Notes under the pieces: model-generated
What the model saw: only the letters and a program-made list of their open reading frames with translations
Databases searched by the model: none
What the model was told of the DNA's origin: nothing
Origin: Streptomyces piniterrae
GTDB taxonomy: Bacteria > Actinomycetota > Actinomycetes > Streptomycetales > Streptomycetaceae
Reading direction: 5' to 3'
DNA: 64,000 bases
Assembly (NCBI RefSeq): GCF_005048155.1
Contig: NZ_SUMB01000009.1
Span: 186,001-250,000, forward strand
Shown: positions 40,899 to 49,576 of the stretch, piece by piece
Layout: each line of letters begins with the position of its first letter
Position numbering within the stretch: the stretch's first letter is position 1
Position numbers and translations under genes: made by a program

Positions 40899-42359
40899 AT
40901 GAACGCCGACCAGCTGCAAGAGATGTACGAGACAAACGAGCCGGACGTGATCGTGATCGGCGGTGGCACCGGCGGCTACAGCACCGCGCTGCGCGCCGCC
41001 GGACTCGGACTGCGGGTGGTGCTCGCCGAACGCGATCTGGTCGGCGGCACCTGCCTGCACCGCGGCTGCATTCCCAGCAAGGCGATGCTGCACGCCGCGG
41101 AGTTGGTGGACGGTATCGCGGAGGCGCGCGAGCGGTGGGGGGTGAAGACCACACTGGACGCCATCGACTGGGGCGCGCTGACCGCCACCCGGGACGACAT
41201 CGTCTCCCGCAACCACCAGGGCGTGGCAGGCCACTTGGCGCGCGCCCGGGTGCGGGTGGTGCGCGGCTCGGCGCGACTGACCGGGGACCGTTCGGTGTTC
41301 GTCGACGGGCCCGAGGGCGGCGCCTTCACGGCCCGGCGCGGCATCGTCCTGGCGACCGGCTCACGGCCGCGGATGCTGCCGGGCCTCACGGCCGACGGCC
41401 GGCGGGTCGTCACCAGTGACGACGCACTGTTCGCCCCGGGGCTGCCGGAATCGGTGCTGGTGCTGGGCGGTGGCGCGATCGGCGTCGAGTACGCGTCCTT
41501 CCACCGCTCCATGGGCGCCGAGGTCACCCTCGTCGAGGCGGCGGACCGGCTGCTGCCGCTGGAGGACGAGGACGTCGGCCGGCATCTGGTGCGCGGCCTG
41601 AAGAAGCGCGGCATCAGGGTCCGTACGGGGTCGACACTGGTCGGCGCCGAGCTCCTGGAGGACGGGGTGCGGGCCACCGTCCGGACGCCGGGCGGCGGGG
41701 AGGTCGTCGTCGAGGCGGAGCGGCTGCTGGTCGCGGTGGGCCGGGCTCCCGTGACCGACGGGCTGGGTCTGGAGGCCGCCGGACTGGCCACGGACCAACG
41801 GGGGTTCCTCCCGCCGGCCGACTGGACGCGGCTGGAGACGGCCGTCCCTGGCATCCATGTGGTCGGCGATCTGCTGCCGCCGCCGTCGCTGGGCCTGGCG
41901 CACGCCTCGTTCGCCGAGGGGCTGCTGGTGGCCGAGACGCTGGCCGGGATCCCGTCGCCGCCGGTGGACTACGCGACGGTGCCGCGGGTGACGTACTCCA
42001 GTCCGCAGACCGCCTCGGTCGGACTGAGCGAGGCCGAGGCGCGCGCCCAGGGGCGGGAGGTCAAGGTCAACACCATGCCGCTGACGGCGACCGCGAAGGG
42101 CATGGTGCACGGGCAGGGCGGCATGGTGAAGGTGATCGCGGCGGCGGACGGGGCTGGCGGGGAGGCAAGCGGCACGGTGCTCGGCGTCCATCTGGTCGGG
42201 CCGCATGTCTCGGAGATGATCGCGGAGAGCCAGCTGATCGTGGCATGGGACGCCGAACCGTCCGATGTGGCGCAGCACATCCATGCGCATCCGACGCTGT
42301 CGGAGGCGGTCGGCGAGACGTTTCTCACGCTGGCGGGCCGGGGGCTGCATCAGCACTGA
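40899..42359 (+). CDS. lpdA: Dihydrolipoyl dehydrogenase (E3-like flavoprotein)
   Basis: A 486-residue pyridine nucleotide-disulfide oxidoreductase. FAD motif VIVIGGGTGGYSTAL, redox-active pair in GGTCLHRGCIPSK (CxxxxC), NAD motif VLGGGAIGVEYASF and C-terminal catalytic HAHPTLSE are present. It reoxidises dihydrolipoamide of 2-oxoacid dehydrogenases or glycine cleavage with NAD+. It stands outside any E1/E2 operon and is probably controlled by the divergent LysR protein. Its stop lies inside a 30-bp tandem duplication. Confidence 0.92.
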   Translation: MNADQLQEMYETNEPDVIVIGGGTGGYSTALRAAGLGLRVVLAERDLVGGTCLHRGCIPSKAMLHAAELVDGIAEARERWGVKTTLDAIDWGALTATRDDIVSRNHQGVAGHLARARVRVVRGSARLTGDRSVFVDGPEGGAFTARRGIVLATGSRPRMLPGLTADGRRVVTSDDALFAPGLPESVLVLGGGAIGVEYASFHRSMGAEVTLVEAADRLLPLEDEDVGRHLVRGLKKRGIRVRTGSTLVGAELLEDGVRATVRTPGGGEVVVEAERLLVAVGRAPVTDGLGLEAAGLATDQRGFLPPADWTRLETAVPGIHVVGDLLPPPSLGLAHASFAEGLLVAETLAGIPSPPVDYATVPRVTYSSPQTASVGLSEAEARAQGREVKVNTMPLTATAKGMVHGQGGMVKVIAAADGAGGEASGTVLGVHLVGPHVSEMIAESQLIVAWDAEPSDVAQHIHAHPTLSEAVGETFLTLAGRGLHQH

Positions 42360-42401
42360 GGGACCGTCGACGGGCTGCCTCAGCACTGAGGGGCCGTCAA
42401 C
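42342..42401. repeat. 30-bp tandem duplication at the lpdA/FHA gene ends
   Basis: Two adjacent 30-bp units, both starting GGGCTGC and containing CAGCACTGAGG, identical at 27 of 30 positions. Unit 1 includes the lpdA stop; unit 2 reaches the last codons of the convergent FHA gene. Confidence 0.8.
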
Positions 42402-42942
42402 GCTCCGTCAGTACGTAGTCCACCCGCCCGAACGTGATGTGGTCGCCGGGCCCGACGGGCACCTCGCCCACCACCCGGCGCCCGTTGACGCAGGTGCCGT
42501 TCGTGGAGCCGAGGTCGCGCAGCATCCAGCCCTTGCCCGCGCTGCGCAGCTCCGCGTGCGCGCGGGAGACGGTTTCGTGGTTGAGGCGCAGGCCGACGCC
42601 CGGGGCGCGCCCTATGAGCAGCGGGAACGGGCCCGGCTCGGGCAGCAGAAGCTTGGGCAGCCGCTCCGTGCGCCAGGCCCTGCGGACCCGGATGTGGAAG
42701 GCCGACACCCGGCCGACCATCCGCAGCAGCGTGCCCTGGACCTTGCCGCGGCTCTCCAAGTCGGCGGTGGCCAGGGCGAGCTCGGAGTGGGCCTGGGCGG
42801 TGAGGACGAGTTCCATCCGGCGCAGAAAGGTGTCCTGGGACAGTCGTCCCTGCGCTGCGCCCTCGCGCAGCAGATCGAGGGCGCGTTCCCGGTCGGCGTC
42901 GGACGGGCGCGCCGGCCGTGCCGGGAACTCGAGCGAAGTCAT
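42397..42942 (-). CDS. DUF1707 and FHA-domain protein
   Basis: A 181-residue protein. Residues 10-65 form a DUF1707 domain (RPSDADRERALDLLREGAAQGRLSQDTFLRRMELVLTA). The C-terminal 85 residues are a forkhead-associated phosphothreonine-binding domain: IGRAPGVGLRLNHETVSRAHAEL and LRDLGSTNGTCVNG. It probably reads Ser/Thr kinase signalling; no kinase is adjacent. ATG 42942 was chosen as the domain start. Divergent from treZ. Confidence 0.88.
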   Translation of the reverse strand: MTSLEFPARPARPSDADRERALDLLREGAAQGRLSQDTFLRRMELVLTAQAHSELALATADLESRGKVQGTLLRMVGRVSAFHIRVRRAWRTERLPKLLLPEPGPFPLLIGRAPGVGLRLNHETVSRAHAELRSAGKGWMLRDLGSTNGTCVNGRRVVGEVPVGPGDHITFGRVDYVLTER

Positions 42943-43218
42943 GCCGGTGATTGTCCGGCCACCGCGTGCCGCTGTCCAGGCGAGGTATCCGTTATGGCCG
43001 GTCGGGGGCGTGCGACCGGGGCGGGACGGCCGGCCGGATCCCCACGGACCGCCACGGGACCGGGCGCCGCCGCTCGCCGGAACGGCCCAGTGCGATGGCC
43101 CGATGTCGGCCACGGCGCCACGTCGGACTGTCGGGCGACGCGCTGACGTGCTTTCTTCGTCTGGGGCCCGGGGGACGTCGGACGCCTTCCCCCAGGCCCG
43201 GGACGGAAGGAGGACACC

Positions 43219-45012
43219 GTGCTGTTCGAGGTATGGGCACCGAACGCCGGTCGGGTCGCGCTCCAGTGGGCGGGCGACCGGGCCGGCGAGCCACCGGTCC
43301 CCCTGGCGCGCGATGCCCGCCGCGACGGCTGGTGGCGTACCGAGGCGCCGGCCCACGACGGCGACCGCTACGGCTTCCGGCTCGACGGCGGCCCACCGCT
43401 CCCCGATCCGCGCGCCGCCCGTCTGCCGGACGGCCCCGGCGGTCCCGGCGCGGTCGTCGACCACGGACGGTTCGCCTGGCAACACCCGTGGCCCGGCCGC
43501 CCGCTGCCCGGCGCGGTCCTCTACGAGCTGCACATCGGCACCTTCACCCCCGAGGGCACCTTCGACGCCGCCGCCGCGCGCCTGCACCACCTCGCCGACC
43601 TGGGCATCACCCATATCTCCCTGATGCCGGTCTGCCCGTTCCCCGGCCGCCACGGCTGGGGGTACGACGGCATCGCCCCGTGGGCGGTCCATGAGCCGTA
43701 CGGCGGCCCGGACGGGCTCAAACGCCTCGTCGACGCCGCGCACGGCCACGGCCTCGGCGTCGTCCTCGACGTCGTACACAACCACCTGGGCCCCTCCGGC
43801 AACCATCTGCCCGCCTTCGGCCCGTACTTCACCGACACCCACCACACGCCATGGGGCGCGGCCATCAATCTCGACGCCCCCGGGTCCGACGAGGTCCGCG
43901 GATACCTCATCGGCAGCGCGCTGAGCTGGCTGCGCGACTACCGGATCGACGGGCTGCGGCTGGACGCCGTGCACGCGCTGCACGACACCGGCAGCCGGCA
44001 CTTCCTCGCCGAACTCTCCGCCGCCGTGGACACGCTCGCCGACCGCCTCCGGCGCCCGCTGTTCCTGATCGCCGAGTCCGACCTCAACGATCCGCGCACC
44101 ACCACACCGCGCCCGGCCGGTGGCCACGGTCTGCACGCCCAGTGGAACGACGACTTCCACCACGCCCTGCACACCGCCCTCACCGGTGAATCCCACGGCT
44201 ATTACGCCGACTTCGCACGCGCCCCGCTGGCCGCCCTCGCCAAGACCCTGACCGGCGGCTTCTTCCACGACGGTACGCATTCCAGCTTCCGCGGCCGGGC
44301 CCACGGCGCACCGCTCGACCTGCGCGTCACACCCCCGTACCGCCTGCTGGCATACAGCCAGACCCACGACCAGATCGGCAACCGCGCCCTCGGCGACCGC
44401 CTCGCCGCCGCCCTCTCCCCCGGCCTGCTCGGCTGCGCCGCGGCGCTGGTCCTGTGCGCGCCGTTCACCCCCATGCTGTTCATGGGCGAGGAGTGGGGAG
44501 CACGAACTCCCTGGCAGTACTTCACCGACCACACCGATCCGGAACTGGCGGAGGCGGTACGCGCGGGGCGACGCCGCGAGTTCGCCGCGCACGACTGGGG
44601 CGGCGCATCGGCCGACTGGCCCGACCCGCAGGACCCGGCCACCCGCGAACGCTCCGTCCTCGACTGGACCGAACCGGACACCGAGCCCCATGCCGCGCTC
44701 CTGTCCTGGCACCGCACGCTGCTGAAACTGCGCCGCAGACTGCCCGCCCTGACCGACCCTGACCCGGCCGGCACCGAGGTCGCCTACGACGAGGGGGCCC
44801 GGTGGTTGCTGATGCGCCGGGGTCCGGTGCGGGTGGCGGTCAATCTGTCACGGGACGCGGTGGCCGCCGTTCCGCTCCCTGCATCGGACGTCGCCACTCC
44901 GCGGCTACGCCCACTGGCCGCCTGGCCGGGGGATCGCGTCCCCGGCGACGGTCGCGAGGGCGCAGTGCGACTGCCGCCGGAGTCGGCGGTGGTGCTGGGT
45001 GAAGTCCCCTGA
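43219..45012 (+). CDS. treZ: Malto-oligosyltrehalose trehalohydrolase
   Basis: A 597-residue GH13 enzyme releasing trehalose from maltooligosyltrehalose made by TreY. An N-terminal beta domain (LFEVWAPNAGRVALQW) precedes the barrel. The nucleophile lies in GLRLDAVHAL, the acid/base Glu in LIAESDLND and the third Asp in SQTHDQIGNRA. GTG 43219 follows GGAAGGAGG. Together with glgX and treY it completes glycogen-to-trehalose conversion, though split from them by 8 kb of other genes. Confidence 0.93.
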   Translation: MLFEVWAPNAGRVALQWAGDRAGEPPVPLARDARRDGWWRTEAPAHDGDRYGFRLDGGPPLPDPRAARLPDGPGGPGAVVDHGRFAWQHPWPGRPLPGAVLYELHIGTFTPEGTFDAAAARLHHLADLGITHISLMPVCPFPGRHGWGYDGIAPWAVHEPYGGPDGLKRLVDAAHGHGLGVVLDVVHNHLGPSGNHLPAFGPYFTDTHHTPWGAAINLDAPGSDEVRGYLIGSALSWLRDYRIDGLRLDAVHALHDTGSRHFLAELSAAVDTLADRLRRPLFLIAESDLNDPRTTTPRPAGGHGLHAQWNDDFHHALHTALTGESHGYYADFARAPLAALAKTLTGGFFHDGTHSSFRGRAHGAPLDLRVTPPYRLLAYSQTHDQIGNRALGDRLAAALSPGLLGCAAALVLCAPFTPMLFMGEEWGARTPWQYFTDHTDPELAEAVRAGRRREFAAHDWGGASADWPDPQDPATRERSVLDWTEPDTEPHAALLSWHRTLLKLRRRLPALTDPDPAGTEVAYDEGARWLLMRRGPVRVAVNLSRDAVAAVPLPASDVATPRLRPLAAWPGDRVPGDGREGAVRLPPESAVVLGEVP

Positions 45013-45032
45013 ACCCCGTGTGTGCGCGCCCG

Positions 45033-46238
45033 TCAGACGACTGGGCCGACCGGAGCCGTTTCCAGGACAGCGGATATGCCCTGCGTCAGGAACGGGATCC
45101 GGTGCGCGGAGACACCCGCGATATTGATGCGTCCCGAGGCCGTGCCGTAGATGCCGAACTGCCGGCGCATCCGGCGCATATGGTCAGGCGTGAGCGGCAG
45201 CATGGAGAACATGCCCTTCTGCCGTGCGAGCGACGCCGCCTGCTCGCCGTGGCCGAGGGCACGGAGATGGACGACCAGGTCCGCCCGGTTGGCCGCGATC
45301 CGGTCGCGCATGACGTCGAGTTCGGCCCGCCAGGCGGCCCTAAGCCCCTCGTCCTCCAGGATGGTGGTGACTATGGCGGCGCCGTGCTCGGGCGGCATCG
45401 AGTACAGCGTCCGTGCGGCGTTCTGGAGTGCCGTTTCGACGTGCCGCAGCGTCTGCCGCGACGATCCGACGACGATCGCACACCCCGTGCGGTCGCTGTA
45501 GAGGCCGAAGTTCTTGGAACAGCTGACGGCGACCAGCACTTCGGGGAGCCGGTCGGCCAGCATCCGGGTGGCCCGCAGGTCGGCCTCGAGGCCGTCGCCG
45601 AGCCCGTGGTACGCCAGGTCGACGAAGGGAACCCAGCCGTTCGCCGCGGCGAGTCCGGCCAGTTCCTCCCACATCTCGAAGGACGGATCGACGCCCGTGG
45701 GGTTGTGGCAGCAGCCCTGGAGCAGGACGACGTCGTGATGTCGTGCGGCCCGCAGGTCGTCGAGCAGACCGGTGGGGTCCGGGAGTCCCGCGGCGTCGAG
45801 CCGGCCGTACGTCCGGACCGTGAGACCGGCGGCCTCCAGGATGGGCCGGTGATTGACGTAGGCGGGGTCGCTGATCCACACCGTGGTGCCCGGTCGGGTC
45901 CGGCGCACGAGATCGGCCAGCAGGCGCAGGGCTCCGGTGCCCGCCACGGTCTGGACGGCCGTTGCCCGTCCGGTCGGGGCTTCGGTGCCCAACACCATCG
46001 ACAGCATGGCCCGGTTGAAGGCGGTATTGCCGGAGAGCCCTCGGTACTCCTTGGACGCGGAGCGTTCCGCCAGGCGTATTTCGGCCTCCCTGACCGCCGT
46101 CATGACAGGGGTGGCCCCGGTGTGGTCGCGGTAGACGCCGAGGACGAGGTTCAACCGCTCGGCGCGCGGGTCGGCGGCGAACTCGGCCGCCAGGTCCCAC
46201 AGAGGGTCGGCCGGCGGGGTGGGAAGCAGCTCAAGCAT
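45033..46238 (-). CDS. Aromatic/aspartate aminotransferase (class Ib-like)
   Basis: A 401-residue PLP-dependent aminotransferase of the AspC/TyrB type. PADPLWDLAAEFAADPRAERLNLVLGVYRD is the subgroup N terminus, CCHNPTGVDP the substrate/PLP loop, and the PLP Lys lies in SCSKNFGLYSDRTG. The start ATG 46238 lies 8 bases inside the EamA gene, so both are translated together. With an amino acid exporter and a divergent Lrp regulator, it probably acts in turnover of an aromatic or dicarboxylic amino acid. Confidence 0.88.
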   Translation of the reverse strand: MLELLPTPPADPLWDLAAEFAADPRAERLNLVLGVYRDHTGATPVMTAVREAEIRLAERSASKEYRGLSGNTAFNRAMLSMVLGTEAPTGRATAVQTVAGTGALRLLADLVRRTRPGTTVWISDPAYVNHRPILEAAGLTVRTYGRLDAAGLPDPTGLLDDLRAARHHDVVLLQGCCHNPTGVDPSFEMWEELAGLAAANGWVPFVDLAYHGLGDGLEADLRATRMLADRLPEVLVAVSCSKNFGLYSDRTGCAIVVGSSRQTLRHVETALQNAARTLYSMPPEHGAAIVTTILEDEGLRAAWRAELDVMRDRIAANRADLVVHLRALGHGEQAASLARQKGMFSMLPLTPDHMRRMRRQFGIYGTASGRINIAGVSAHRIPFLTQGISAVLETAPVGPVV

Positions 46239-47208
46239 CGGGGGAAACCTTGGATCGGGGGCGTCGGTTGGCGAGCGCGACGCCGGTGGTGATGAGCGGG
46301 ACGCCGATGAGGACGGGCAGGGTCGGCGACTCGTCCAGCAGGGGCATGGCGAGCAGGACGACGGCGACCGGGCTGAGGCTGCCGACGACCGAGCTCCGCT
46401 CCGGTCCCAGCCGGCGGATGGCGAAGGCGTACAGCAGACCGGCACACAGGCCGACGCCCAGCCCCTGGACGACGAGGAACAACACGATGTCGCCGCCGGC
46501 CGCCCGGGCGAGACCGGTCGGCAGGACTCCGGTCATGACCAGGAGCGCGATGACAGCGAAGGAGGGCAGGCACAGCAGTCCGATGGACCCGACGGGATCG
46601 AGGTCCACTTCCCGCAGACCCACCGTGTACAGGGCCCACAGCCCACTGGCGACGAGAAGCGTGCCCGCGCCGAGCAGGACGTCCGCGTCCAGCGCCGCGG
46701 TGTAGCGCCAGACCAGCGCCACGACACCGGCGACGATCAGCAGGAGCCCGGCCGACTGCGTGCCGCGCGGCGCGCTCCTCCCGCCCGCGACCATGAGGGC
46801 GGAGACGAACAGCGGGACCATCCCGGGGACGATCGCCCCGACGAACGCGGCCGACGTCAGCGAACCGCCGTACATCGCCGCGAGGAAGAACGGCACCCCC
46901 GCACCACAGATGATCTTGGCTGCGGGGCCCGGCCGCACCATGGCCAGCCGGCGCCTGCGCCGCCACAGGGCGGGCGCCAGCACCACGAGGGGCACGCCGA
47001 AGCGGAGCAGTGCCGCGTCGGCTGGCAGCAGTGTGGAGGCGCTCAGCGCACGGGCGCTCAGCGCGAACCCGGCCCAGATGGCGACCGTGAGCAGCAGCGC
47101 CAGTAGGGCCACAGCCTGCGGGGAGACCAGCCCGCGCCCGCCGCCACCCGCCGGGGCAGGACTCCCCGCGCCGGCGGGTGCCGCGCCCGCTGCCTTCGTC
47201 ACGACCAC
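46231..47208 (-). CDS. EamA/DMT-family transporter
   Basis: A 325-residue drug/metabolite transporter with ten predicted helices in two EamA repeats (first half ending about residue 165, second ending VLIGVPLITTGVALANRRP). EamA proteins often export amino acids. GTG 47208 has GGAGGA upstream. It is first gene of an operon with the aminotransferase and faces the Lrp gene, the usual arrangement for Lrp-controlled amino acid export. Confidence 0.88.
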   Translation of the reverse strand: MVVTKAAGAAPAGAGSPAPAGGGGRGLVSPQAVALLALLLTVAIWAGFALSARALSASTLLPADAALLRFGVPLVVLAPALWRRRRRLAMVRPGPAAKIICGAGVPFFLAAMYGGSLTSAAFVGAIVPGMVPLFVSALMVAGGRSAPRGTQSAGLLLIVAGVVALVWRYTAALDADVLLGAGTLLVASGLWALYTVGLREVDLDPVGSIGLLCLPSFAVIALLVMTGVLPTGLARAAGGDIVLFLVVQGLGVGLCAGLLYAFAIRRLGPERSSVVGSLSPVAVVLLAMPLLDESPTLPVLIGVPLITTGVALANRRPRSKVSPDA

Positions 47209-47307
47209 TGAAGATTCCTCCCGCTTGGAGCCGCTCAGGCGGAACCGACAACCGGCCCTGCCGCGGGAGGCAACGTTAGAGCTTTCCGCAGGGCAGACGA
47301 TTGCTAG

Positions 47308-47339
47308 TTCTGCCCTCCAGCCCTAGCGTGAGGGCAGAA
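47308..47339. promoter_or_regulatory. TTCTGCCCTC-N12-GAGGGCAGAA operator (Lrp site)
   Basis: A perfect 10-bp inverted repeat between the divergent EamA and Lrp genes. Extra half-sites AGGGCAGA (47290-47297) and TCTGCC (47340-47345) flank it. An array of half-sites about 20 bases apart suits an Lrp octamer regulating both directions. Confidence 0.7.
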
Positions 47340-47356
47340 TCTGCCAAGGAGTGACG

Positions 47357-47845
47357 ATGGACGCTGTGGATCTCCAGATCATCCACGAGCTGCAAGCGGA
47401 CGGGCGCCTGTCCAACCAGGACCTCGCCGACCGGGTCAGGCTGTCCCCCTCGCCCTGTCTGCGCCGGGTACGCCGCCTGGAGGAATCGGGCCTGATCGGC
47501 GGATACACGGCCATGGTGGATCAGGTCGCCTTCGGCCTGCCGATCACCGTCTTCGTACGGGTCCGTCTGGAACGCCACACCGGCGAGGCCGTCAACGTCT
47601 TCGAGGAGCATGTCGGCCGCATCGAGCACATCCAGGACTGTTACCTGATGGCGGGCAGCAGCGACTACCTGCTCAGAGTCGTCATCGAAAGCCTGGAGGC
47701 GTACGAGATCCTCGTGCGCACACAGATCCACGCCATTCCCGGCATCGCGTCGATCGAGTCCAGCTTCGCCTTCGGAAGCGTCAAGCAGTCCAAGGTCTTC
47801 CCGCGCCCGGGCGGCTCGTCAGGCCCGCCCGCCCGCACGCGCTGA
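47357..47845 (+). CDS. Lrp/AsnC-family transcriptional regulator
   Basis: A 162-residue feast/famine regulator. The helix-turn-helix reads VDLQIIHELQADGRLSNQDLADRVRLSPSPCLRRVRRLEESGLI; the C-terminal RAM ligand domain contains CYLMAGSSDYLLRVVI. ATG 47357 lies five bases after AAGGAG; a GTG at 47351 overlaps that site. It is divergent from the EamA-aminotransferase operon and likely responds to the amino acid those genes handle. Confidence 0.92.
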   Translation: MDAVDLQIIHELQADGRLSNQDLADRVRLSPSPCLRRVRRLEESGLIGGYTAMVDQVAFGLPITVFVRVRLERHTGEAVNVFEEHVGRIEHIQDCYLMAGSSDYLLRVVIESLEAYEILVRTQIHAIPGIASIESSFAFGSVKQSKVFPRPGGSSGPPARTR

Positions 47846-47949
47846 AAGCGTCCGGCCGCGCACCACATCGGCCTCGACCAATATCCAGGGCGGGTGGGCC
47901 ACCACCCCTATCGCCCGACCGTCCATTCCGCCACCAGCTGCTGGACACT

Positions 47950-49545
47950 GTGTCTATGCCGCTGCATATCTCCGACCTGCTGGCCCGGCCCGATCTCGGA
48001 CTGTCGCTCACCTACGACGTGCCGCCCGAGCTACTGGCCCGCACCATCGACGCGGCGACCGTCTCGGATCTGCCGGCACCGGGAAAATGGCTCCAGGGCG
48101 GTGAACTCCTCATGACCATCGGCCTGTTGCTGCCGATGGAGCAGGCCGCATGCGAGGCGTACGTACGGGACGTCGCCGAAGGCGGTGCGGCGTGTCTGGC
48201 CCTCGGGCTCGGACGGGGACTGCCGTACCAGGAGGCCCCCGAGCCGCTGGTGACGGCCGCCAGGGAGGCGGGGCTGCCGCTGCTGACGGTGCCGGACGAG
48301 GTGCCGTTCATCGCCGTCACCAAGGCCGTCTTCGACGCGCGGGCCAGTGAGCAGAGCGAGGTGCTGCACCGGGCGTTCGCGACCCAGCGGCGGCTGACGG
48401 CCGCGGCCACGGGCGGCGAGCTGCGGGCGATGCTGGAGGAGTGGACGGCCGCCACCGGCGTCGGGGCCGCGGTGCTCGATCCGCTGGGCCGGATGCTCGC
48501 GGCGGGCGAGTCGGACGCGCGGACGCCGCCGGCCGAGGCGCGCGACCTGATCGAGCGGGTCGCGGCACGCGGGCTGCGCGGCAGCGCGTCCAGTACGACA
48601 GCGGGGCGGCAGCTGGAGGTCCAGCCGCTGGGCGCGCGCCGGCTGCGTGGCCTGCTGCTGCTCACCGGCCGCCCGGACGCCGCCGCCCGGTCGGTCGTAC
48701 CGGGCCTGATCTCCCTCCTCTCGCTGGAACTGGAGCGGCGCCATCTGAGCGATGAGCCGGAGCGTCGCCGCAGGTCGGCGCTGTTGTCGGAGCTGCTGTC
48801 CGAGGTGGAGCCGCCGGCCGAGCGGGCCCGGGACATGCTCGTCGCGGCCGGCCTGACCGCGGAGCGGGTGCGCGGGGTCGTGGTCGAGCCGCTCGAGGCG
48901 GAGCCGGCCGCGGCAGGCACCGCGCAGGACATGGCCGCCGACCTGGCGCTGGCGATTCCGGGCGGCCTGGTCCGGGTGCGGGACGGGGCGGTCGCCGGGA
49001 CGGCGCACGGGGCGTCGGAGGCCACGCCCAAGGAAACCGCCGCGCCCTGGCTCATCGAGGCCGTCGTCGGCGAGGACCTGGACATCCGCGAGGTGCTCGG
49101 CCGGTTCGCGCCGCGTTGTCCGGCGGGCATCGGCCCGGTGGCCGCCCCCGAAGCGATTCGGGTGTCCCTGCGCCAGGCGGCCGGACTGCTCGCCGTCAGC
49201 CGGTCGAGCGGCGAGCCCGCCGAGGTCCGGCAGCGCGCGGCCAGCCGGCTGCTGCTGGACCTGGGTGACCGCCGTACGCTGCACGGTTATGCCGACACCG
49301 TGCTCGGCCCGCTCGATCTCGCGGACAACGGTGAGGAGTTGCTGGCCACGCTGGCGGCCTGGCTGGAATCCGGCGGTGCCTGGGACGCGACCAGCCGACG
49401 GCTGGGCGTCCACCGCCACACCGTACGCAACCGCCTCGACAAGGCCATGGATCTCACCGGGCGCCGCCTCGACGACCCCGACGACCGCTTCGACCTCTGG
49501 CTCGCCACCCGCATCCGCCGCGGCGACGCGCCGAACTCCCTTTGA
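47950..49545 (+). CDS. PucR-family transcriptional regulator
   Basis: A 531-residue regulator. An N-terminal PucR ligand domain (about residues 1-130, HISDLLARPDLGLSLTYD) is followed by a GGDEF-like middle domain and a C-terminal HTH_30 (AWLESGGAWDATSRRLGVHRHTVRNRLDKAMDLTG). In Streptomyces such proteins control purine, amino acid or antibiotic genes. GTG 47950 and ATG 47956 are both possible starts; neither has a strong ribosome site. The target is unknown. Confidence 0.88.
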   Translation: MSMPLHISDLLARPDLGLSLTYDVPPELLARTIDAATVSDLPAPGKWLQGGELLMTIGLLLPMEQAACEAYVRDVAEGGAACLALGLGRGLPYQEAPEPLVTAAREAGLPLLTVPDEVPFIAVTKAVFDARASEQSEVLHRAFATQRRLTAAATGGELRAMLEEWTAATGVGAAVLDPLGRMLAAGESDARTPPAEARDLIERVAARGLRGSASSTTAGRQLEVQPLGARRLRGLLLLTGRPDAAARSVVPGLISLLSLELERRHLSDEPERRRRSALLSELLSEVEPPAERARDMLVAAGLTAERVRGVVVEPLEAEPAAAGTAQDMAADLALAIPGGLVRVRDGAVAGTAHGASEATPKETAAPWLIEAVVGEDLDIREVLGRFAPRCPAGIGPVAAPEAIRVSLRQAAGLLAVSRSSGEPAEVRQRAASRLLLDLGDRRTLHGYADTVLGPLDLADNGEELLATLAAWLESGGAWDATSRRLGVHRHTVRNRLDKAMDLTGRRLDDPDDRFDLWLATRIRRGDAPNSL

Positions 49546-49576
49546 CTCTCCGCCGCCAACGTCTTTACTTTCGATC

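Noticed and set aside
42397..44712. 771-codon minus-strand frame including the FHA protein
   Set aside because: Only the last 181 codons from ATG 42942 form DUF1707 plus FHA; the rest is antisense to treZ.
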